The notes under the pieces: model-generated | Database searches by the model: none | The model's input: only the letters and a program-made list of their open reading frames with translations | Told to the model about the DNA's origin: nothing | DNA from: Thermoactinomyces sp. DSM 45891 | GTDB lineage: Bacteria; Bacillota; Bacilli; Thermoactinomycetales; Thermoactinomycetaceae | Direction of reading: 5' to 3' | Assembly (NCBI RefSeq): GCF_900119485.1 | Contig: NZ_FPJZ01000001.1 | Location: forward strand, 474,053 to 538,052 | DNA length: 64,000 bases | Part shown: piece by piece, positions 58,224-64,000 of the stretch | How positions within the stretch are numbered: position 1 is the first letter of the stretch | Layout of the letters: each line of letters starts with the position of its first letter | Position numbers and translations under genes: made by a program

Positions 58224-59459
58224 TCAATACTTCAAAAAGGTAATCGTAAATCTAGTAAACTCAAACCGCCTACTCTCCACTCGAATAAATCCATCATGAG
58301 CTTCGATGACTGACTTAGCAAGTGCTAATCCGATTCCAATCGAATCACGCTTCTTGAAGTGCTTTACTTTATAAAACCTCTCAAATATATGAGGTAGGTC
58401 GTCACGCTCAATTCCTTCTCCAAAATCTTGAATCATAACCTCTGTGTGAATAGGAGTATCTCTCACCTGAACACAAATTTGGCTATCTAGATTAGAATGT
58501 TCGATGGAGTTTTTTAAGATATTGATCAGTGCTTCTTGAATCCAAATTCGATCATGGGAAACAACGATCTCGTCCGCCGCATCTAAATCGATCGTGATGT
58601 TTTTCTCACGACATTTACTTTGTAAGATATCAATTGTTTCATAAATCGTCTCAACAAGATTGATTTTCTCTTTATCAAAAGCAATCGCTCTAGCATCTAC
58701 TTTCGCTACCTTTAGTACATTGTGGATCAGGTCATTCATTCTAGAAAGCTGAACTTGATTACTCTGAATAAACGTTTGACATTGTTCAAGAGAGCATTTT
58801 CCATGTAGCAAGATATCATTATTCACCATTAGTGTGGAGAGGGGTGTTTTTAGTTGATGTGAGAGATCGTGGAGAGTCTGAACGAGAAATGTTTTCTCAG
58901 CAAATAAATCATGCATATTCTTTCGTATTACTTCTTTCATCGATTGAAACGACACCGCTAATCTAGCTAAGTCCCCTTCTCTATTTTCATTCATCACTAC
59001 TTCATAATTCCCTTCCACGATCTGATCAGCAGCCGAAATAAATTGCTTGATCTTATCGAAAAAGGATTTGTATTGTATCAAGTTAACCAGCAGGAGTGTG
59101 ATACAAAGGAGTCCTAGACCCCAAAAAATAAGTTGGTTATAGTCTGAAATATGTTGATTTAAGTAGGGAAATAGATCCAAAGGTACATCTTCAGATATAC
59201 CATACTGATTTAATAAGTCTTTCCCAATAGTGATATATGGGTTAAACTCCTTTTCTTTCCCTGATAGAATATGCATGATTTCACTTTCATTTTCTGGGTT
59301 TTTCTCTACAAGCTTCCCCGTAATCCCACTCCAAGTATTGATATAATCGCGCTTTAAATCGCTATAAAATGATTGCAACATAATCGTTTGATACACTACA
59401 AATAAGAGCAAGATCACGGTTAGAAAACCAAGACTCGTCTTTATCTCCGAATTTTTCAT
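58224..59459 (-). CDS. Sensor histidine kinase
   Basis: The 411-residue kinase has two membrane helices (about 10-28 and 112-132) enclosing an extracytoplasmic sensor of about 85 residues, then HAMP, HisKA with 'LSHQLKTPLSTLMVNN' (phospho-His near 198) and HATPase_c with 'NILKNSIEHS' (N box), 'DFGEGIERDD' and 'GIGLALAKSVIEAH'. It is encoded 13 bp after the response regulator. The adjacent exporter suggests sensing of an envelope-acting antimicrobial, though the kinase has a true sensor domain unlike BceS. Confidence 0.93.
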   Translation of the reverse strand: MKNSEIKTSLGFLTVILLLFVVYQTIMLQSFYSDLKRDYINTWSGITGKLVEKNPENESEIMHILSGKEKEFNPYITIGKDLLNQYGISEDVPLDLFPYLNQHISDYNQLIFWGLGLLCITLLLVNLIQYKSFFDKIKQFISAADQIVEGNYEVVMNENREGDLARLAVSFQSMKEVIRKNMHDLFAEKTFLVQTLHDLSHQLKTPLSTLMVNNDILLHGKCSLEQCQTFIQSNQVQLSRMNDLIHNVLKVAKVDARAIAFDKEKINLVETIYETIDILQSKCREKNITIDLDAADEIVVSHDRIWIQEALINILKNSIEHSNLDSQICVQVRDTPIHTEVMIQDFGEGIERDDLPHIFERFYKVKHFKKRDSIGIGLALAKSVIEAHDGFIRVESRRFEFTRFTITFLKY

Positions 59460-59472
59460 TTCTATCCTCTTT

Positions 59473-60180
59473 CTAGCTAGGAATGCTTCGTACAGACTCT
59501 ATGACATCTTGATCCCAACGATAGCCAAGACCTCTTTGGGTAACAATACAAGCTGGATTTTTAGGATCATCCTCGATTTTGCTCCTTAATCGTCTGATGT
59601 ATACAGAAAGCGTATTTTCATCGAAAAAAACCTCGTCACCAGTCGTAATCTTCTCTAGTATTTCATCTCTTTGCATCGTTCTATGAGCATTTGACATCAA
59701 TGTAAGAAGAAGCTTGTACTCTAAATTAGTTAAGGACACAGGGGTCGCATCTTTAAAAACCTTTGTTGACTCCACCTCCACCTTAATACTGCTCGATATT
59801 AACTCCGTTACGGAAGTAGTTAATTTCTTCCGCAATTGTACTCTTACTCGAGATAGTAACTCTTGTAATCGAAATGGCTTCGTAACGTAGTCATCACCAC
59901 CCATTTCTAGGCCCATCACTACATTTGCCTCTTCGTCTAGAGCAGTCAAAAAAATAATAGGGATGTTACTTTGAGATTTCAGATAGGTACACAAATCATA
60001 ACCGTTGCCATCTGGCAATCCTATATCTAAAATCGCTACATCAAAGGACTCTTTTTGAAAATGAAGTTTAGATTCGGCTACAGTTGTTACTCTTGTCACA
60101 TCAAATCCTTCACTTTTTAACGAAAATTCAATCGCCAGACCAAGAGATTCATCATCTTCAACAAATAGGATTTTATCCAT
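59473..60180 (-). CDS. OmpR/PhoB-family response regulator
   Basis: The 235-residue protein has a receiver domain with acidic pocket 'FVEDDES', phospho-Asp in 'VAILDIGLPDGNGY' (about residue 51) and Lys in 'YVTKPF', then a winged-helix DNA-binding domain ('VYIRRLRSKIEDD', 'VTQRGLGYRW'). It is probably the partner of the following kinase and regulator of the ABC exporter genes upstream. Confidence 0.94.
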   Translation of the reverse strand: MDKILFVEDDESLGLAIEFSLKSEGFDVTRVTTVAESKLHFQKESFDVAILDIGLPDGNGYDLCTYLKSQSNIPIIFLTALDEEANVVMGLEMGGDDYVTKPFRLQELLSRVRVQLRKKLTTSVTELISSSIKVEVESTKVFKDATPVSLTNLEYKLLLTLMSNAHRTMQRDEILEKITTGDEVFFDENTLSVYIRRLRSKIEDDPKNPACIVTQRGLGYRWDQDVIESVRSIPS

Positions 60181-60257
60181 CTTTCACCCTCACTATTTCA
60201 ACACTTGAGTAAAGCCACTATACCCGATGAAAAAAGAAAAAACAAATGTAAAAGAAA

Positions 60258-60288
60258 AGACATGACTCACTCTTCATAAGCCATGTCT
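60258..60288 (-). terminator. Terminator-like hairpin after the ABC permease
   Basis: AGACATG / CATGTCT stem followed on the minus strand by T-rich sequence. It separates the exporter genes from the two-component pair. Confidence 0.6.
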
Positions 60289-60294
60289 CCGATG

Positions 60295-62757
60295 TTATTC
60301 TTCTCGAATCACATCAATAAGATTATCTTTTGAAATTTTTCTCAGTGGTCCCAAGATGGATAAATAGCTAATGACAAGCGCTGCGACAAATACGATAATG
60401 CAATCCCGATAAGGAATGGTCCAGCCCATCTCGACCCTATTTGCTAAAGCGATATAGATAATATAGCTAAGTAGACAACCGAAAAAGATTCCTTGAAGTC
60501 CCCCAAAGAAGCCATACACAAGTCCTTCATAGGTCACCATCTTTTTCATATCTCGTTGCGACATACCAATCGATTTTAGAGCAGCTAACTCCTTTCTCCT
60601 CATCATAACACTGATGGTAACCGTATTTAGGATATTTACACTCCCAATTAGGGTGATAACTGCGATAAAACCGTATACCAGTACTTTGATCGTTACGATA
60701 TAGGCTTCTTGCTTTTGATTTTGATCAATATTGTCAACCACTTTAACTGATTGTAATCCTTCACCTGATAGAGCTTCTTTCATTTTCGTAACGGTTACTA
60801 GATTTTTCGATTGATCTTTTAGCTCGACTCCCAAACCAATTGGTTTGACAGGCGTTTTTGCTAATGAAGTCATTCCTTGCTCACTGCTAATCAAGGTGAA
60901 CGATTCAGATCGTTCTTTATCCAATATATCAGCTTTGACGATTGCCACAATCTCTACTGTTTCCATCTTTTTTTCATCGTAGGTTAATTCATCACGATCC
61001 TCTTCCTGCTGTGATGGTTTTTGTACACGGATGGAATCCCCTACTTTATATTTGCTGAGAGGTCCGAGATAAGGCTTCTGTGTTTTCGTATTGCGAATAG
61101 CTGCCTGTTCCACTAAAATCACTGCTTTATCCCGCTTTAATTGGTTCACATCAATATGACCCGAGATCACAGATTTTTTCAATTCTTGTAATGACAAATC
61201 ATCGTATGCCTTGACTGATGAATGAATCATGTCCATGCGTTTTCCTTTATGATTCACTTCTGTATATAAGGAACCACCTTGTAATGATTTAATTTGCTTG
61301 TCACTCGGCATTTCTGTATAAAAAGCTTGTTTCTTATACTGCTTATAAATCTTTGTTATGTTACTGACTTGGTTTAACTTCTGTAATATGGGTTCCATGT
61401 CCATAGGTGAATAAGTCTTTGATTCTACTGCTACATCCATTCTTAAAGCGGACATTTCCGTTTGTTTAGACTGAAAAGCAATTCCCATCAGTGAGGAAAA
61501 GGTAATAAATAGAATGCTACTAATAATGATAGATAAGATCGTAACCGAATACCTACCTGGGCTTCTCTTACTATTTTTTAACGCCATACTTAAAGGAACT
61601 GAGAAAAAATTCCTTACCGTGGTTTTTTTATTTCGTTTGATGGTCTCTTTTTTGATCGCTTGCCTACTACTAATCGCGAGAAGCGGTGAAATTCTTCCTG
61701 CCAGAAAGGCGGGCCAAAAGCTAGCAAGATAAACCGTCAACAGTGAGATGAATGAACAAAGTCCGATAATCCATCCTTCAATCGGAATGACGATTTTCAT
61801 ATTTTGCCCTAGGCTAGTCAATATCCATCTGAACACAACGACAGAACAGATGCTGAGGAAGACCCCAATTGGGATCGCTATGATGGAAAAGAATGTTGCC
61901 TCTCGCAATACTATCTTCCGAATCTGTTTTTGAGTCGCTCCTATACTCCTAAGTAATCCAAACTGTTTCAGACGCTCCGTAATACTGATCTGAAAAGCAT
62001 TATAGATCACGACAATCGTTGAAATCATAACAATTCCAATTGCAATTGCAGGTACGACCATTAAAGCTTTATCTGGTTGCAAGGCTTGAATGAGAGTCTC
62101 ATTAACCTTCGTATTTTCCTCGCCTGCTAGATTTTGAAACTGGTTCGCGACTTGTCTGATATTCGATTTCGAGTGCAGTTCAATCAGTAGATTTCCTTCA
62201 CCTACTTTAAACTGATCTTGCATCGTTAATAAAGTGCCCTTTCGCTCTTCTTGGGTAAATTCTTGGTTAGCTAGGATTCCCACTAATTTATATGTTTTCT
62301 TTTTAAAGGAAAAGGTATCCCCTAATTTCAAATCAGGTTGAATAGAGGAGAGAATCCAGCTTTCGATCGCCGCTTCCTGTGAATTAGCAGGCATATTTCC
62401 TTGCAACAAACCCGGCTTCAGTAACTCTAACGCACGAGAATCTGCATAACGATACGAGACAAAATCCTTTCCTACTTGAAAAATCTCTCCTTGGGACATC
62501 GTTCCATAAGAAGCGACGTTCGGGTTATGGCTAACTTTATCTAAGATCACTTGATCATAGTGAGATATATCCACATGGTAGGAGACTCCCGCTTGATCCT
62601 TTGCACTTTCAATTTGTGTATAATATGCACCATTAAAAAATAATCCAATCGTCGTAATTAAAGCGACTGCTAGCACAATTCCTAACAACGTTAAGTTGGT
62701 TCGTTTCCAATAGCTTCTGATATATTTTTGGCTTAACTTCTTATAACTTCGAATCAA
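60295..62757 (-). CDS. ABC transporter permease with two FtsX domains
   Basis: The 820-residue permease begins with one membrane helix and an extracytoplasmic MacB-like domain, then FtsX-type segments 'RLKQFGLLRSIGATQKQIRK' (about residues 262-281) and 'RRKELAALKSIGMSQRDMKK' (about 738-757) around two large external loops. The layout is that of exporters acting on antimicrobial peptides or lipoproteins, such as YtrF, SalY or the BceB group. The substrate is unknown. It lies 19 bp after the ATPase gene. Confidence 0.88.
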   Translation of the reverse strand: MIRSYKKLSQKYIRSYWKRTNLTLLGIVLAVALITTIGLFFNGAYYTQIESAKDQAGVSYHVDISHYDQVILDKVSHNPNVASYGTMSQGEIFQVGKDFVSYRYADSRALELLKPGLLQGNMPANSQEAAIESWILSSIQPDLKLGDTFSFKKKTYKLVGILANQEFTQEERKGTLLTMQDQFKVGEGNLLIELHSKSNIRQVANQFQNLAGEENTKVNETLIQALQPDKALMVVPAIAIGIVMISTIVVIYNAFQISITERLKQFGLLRSIGATQKQIRKIVLREATFFSIIAIPIGVFLSICSVVVFRWILTSLGQNMKIVIPIEGWIIGLCSFISLLTVYLASFWPAFLAGRISPLLAISSRQAIKKETIKRNKKTTVRNFFSVPLSMALKNSKRSPGRYSVTILSIIISSILFITFSSLMGIAFQSKQTEMSALRMDVAVESKTYSPMDMEPILQKLNQVSNITKIYKQYKKQAFYTEMPSDKQIKSLQGGSLYTEVNHKGKRMDMIHSSVKAYDDLSLQELKKSVISGHIDVNQLKRDKAVILVEQAAIRNTKTQKPYLGPLSKYKVGDSIRVQKPSQQEEDRDELTYDEKKMETVEIVAIVKADILDKERSESFTLISSEQGMTSLAKTPVKPIGLGVELKDQSKNLVTVTKMKEALSGEGLQSVKVVDNIDQNQKQEAYIVTIKVLVYGFIAVITLIGSVNILNTVTISVMMRRKELAALKSIGMSQRDMKKMVTYEGLVYGFFGGLQGIFFGCLLSYIIYIALANRVEMGWTIPYRDCIIVFVAALVISYLSILGPLRKISKDNLIDVIREE

Positions 62758-62776
62758 ATCGTTTCTCCCTCCAAAC

Positions 62777-63469
62777 CTAGGACGATGGATGAACCAGTAG
62801 TTGATCGGAAATAATCATCCCATCCTCCATCGTAATAATGCGATCTGAATTTGCCGCGATAGTAGGGTCATGGGTAATTAAAATCACGGTTTGGTTATAT
62901 TTTTTTGCCGTTATCTTCAGTAAATCGAGCACTTCTTTCGTGTTTTGGGTGTCCAAATTTCCGGTTGGCTCATCGGCTAAAATGATACTTGGTTTATTCA
63001 TTAGTGCTCTGCCAATAGATGCACGCTGTTGTTGTCCACCCGATAATTCAGAGGGAAGGTGATTTCGACGTTCCTCTAATCCTAAGAGCCGAATTAGTTC
63101 ATCTAGATATGAGTCATTTACATGTTGCTCATCCAGTAAAGCAGGCAAAGCGATATTTTCCTGCACGTCTAATACGGGAACAAGATTAAAGAATTGGAAG
63201 ATAAAGCCGACTTTTCTTCTACGAAAGATGGAAAGTTCTTGATCGCTATAATCATAGATGTTTTGTTCTCCGATAAACACCTTACCCGAGGTAGGACGAT
63301 CGAGACCGCCCAATATATGAAGCAACGTACTCTTACCAGATCCTGATGCCCCGACTATCGTGACAAATTCACCTTTATGAATGGAAAGATTAATCTCTTT
63401 TAATGCCGTAACCTCAGCATCCCCATCCCCGTATTTTTTCATCACTTGCTCCAACCGAACGATTTCCAT
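62777..63469 (-). CDS. ABC transporter ATP-binding protein (LolD/MacB-BceA type)
   Basis: A 230-residue ATPase: Walker A 'GASGSGKSTLLHILGG', signature 'LSGGQQQRASIGRALMNKPS', Walker B 'IILADEPTGNLD', H-loop 'VILITHDP'. All catalytic motifs are intact. Its partner is the FtsX-type permease downstream. Linked to a two-component system as in peptide-antibiotic resistance modules. Confidence 0.94.
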   Translation of the reverse strand: MEIVRLEQVMKKYGDGDAEVTALKEINLSIHKGEFVTIVGASGSGKSTLLHILGGLDRPTSGKVFIGEQNIYDYSDQELSIFRRRKVGFIFQFFNLVPVLDVQENIALPALLDEQHVNDSYLDELIRLLGLEERRNHLPSELSGGQQQRASIGRALMNKPSIILADEPTGNLDTQNTKEVLDLLKITAKKYNQTVILITHDPTIAANSDRIITMEDGMIISDQLLVHPSS

Positions 63470-63501
63470 CTTCTCATCCTCTCCCCATTGAAATGAATCA
63501 C

Positions 63502-64000
63502 CTATTTAGGCACATCTACAAAATCAATCATATCCAGACCATCTTTATCCGGACTATCTTTAAAACTGTCAACACCATAGACATAACCATTTTTATAAAC
63601 CTTTGCTATGTCTTTTAATAAATTCTTAACATCTTCCTTATTTTTGTAGTCAAACTTCTCCTTTGAAAACTGAACGAGTGACATGTCCATTTCTTTTGCT
63701 TGTACTTTATTGTAAAGATCATCCCCTAAAATAATGACATTCTCTGGGCTATATCCAATCCAAGCCTGATGTTTTATATGTTTGACGGATACCTCTAGGT
63801 CATTTAGCTTGATATTTTGATCTGTTGCTATTCTCTTGAATAACAAGTTGTCCGAACTAGATAATTCTTTCAGTTCACTTAATGGATCTGATACAATCAT
63901 GCCGCTATCTGGATCTTGTCGCTTCCTCATAATTCCTTTTTCTATGAACTTTTTCGCAGTCGATTTACTAATGACTACATAAAAAGGTTGTCCCTTGTTA
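63502..64000 (-). CDS. Hypothetical protein, 5' end outside the window
   Basis: The frame continues upstream past the apparent ATG at 63930 to the window edge ('KGQPFYVVISKSTAKKFIEK'), so the gene is probably longer. The visible part is soluble, rich in Lys and Asp, with 'NVIILGDDLYNKVQAKE' and the end 'DKDGLDMIDFVDVPK'. No family recognised. It lies 32 bp before the ABC ATPase gene on the same strand and is probably in that operon. Confidence 0.6.
   Translation of the reverse strand, partial: NKGQPFYVVISKSTAKKFIEKGIMRKRQDPDSGMIVSDPLSELKELSSSDNLLFKRIATDQNIKLNDLEVSVKHIKHQAWIGYSPENVIILGDDLYNKVQAKEMDMSLVQFSKEKFDYKNKEDVKNLLKDIAKVYKNGYVYGVDSFKDSPDKDGLDMIDFVDVPK

Overview
The window is chromosomal DNA of an endospore-forming, competence-gene-bearing member of the Bacillota (class Bacilli, Bacillales grade). 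The evidence is the sporulation gene set (spo0B, spoIVFA, spoIVFB, a SPOR-domain spoIIB), comC, minCD, maf and radC. An L27 precursor with the Firmicutes N-terminal extension lies beside its processing protease Prp, and there are Gram-positive style lipoproteins and SD sequences. Much of the order is the classical Bacillus comC-spoIIB-maf-radC-(mreBCD)-minCD-spoIVFAB-rplU-prp-rpmA-spo0B-obg-pheB series read on the minus strand. It is interrupted: mreBCD is missing, two sugar-permease genes sit between minD and spoIVFA, and about 20 kb separates spoIVFB from rplU. A membrane-anchored Spo0B and the missing mreBCD make a Thermoactinomycetaceae-like organism plausible, but that is inference.

Layout. 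0-5 kb: end of an ABC exporter operon, a lipoprotein, an MGT-type glycosyltransferase, an RmlD-like reductase and a small secreted protein. 5-11 kb: a coiled-coil protein with a 21-bp tandem repeat, pheB, a low-molecular-weight tyrosine phosphatase and a fixABCX electron-bifurcating operon. 11-15 kb: obg, spo0B, rpmA, prp, rplU. 15-20 kb: a cobalamin riboswitch controlling metE, a TDT-family transporter and an amidase. 20.4-34.5 kb: a polymorphic-toxin island. 34.5-45 kb: spoIVFB/FA, an unusual 22-codon ORF, sugar permeases, minD/C, radC, maf, spoIIB, comC, ecsAB. 45-52 kb: a Sco copper chaperone and a complete bioADBFHC operon behind a BirA-type operator. 52-58 kb: a candidate small RNA or attenuator, ablB, a TauE exporter and a patch of small accessory genes with an IS3 remnant. 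58-64 kb: a two-component system with a BceAB/MacB-like ABC exporter.

The most notable region is the toxin island. A WapA/Rhs-type YD-repeat gene, 5'-truncated and frameshifted, carries a Hint self-cleavage domain and an Ntox21-like tip, followed by its predicted immunity gene. Downstream lies a start-codon-less second copy of the Hint domain fused to a different, colicin-E3-like tip. Its 3' partner is a candidate immunity gene with an in-frame amber codon. Further on are several immunity-like genes (barstar, Imm8, a TPR-like protein and others), most of them preceded only by a C-terminal stub of a toxin, interspersed with IS3 elements. The island is bracketed by two 55-bp direct repeats and has a tRNA-Ser-3'-half-like segment and a possible integrase tail at its left edge. 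It reads as a graveyard of displaced toxin cassettes in which immunity genes are kept while toxins decay.
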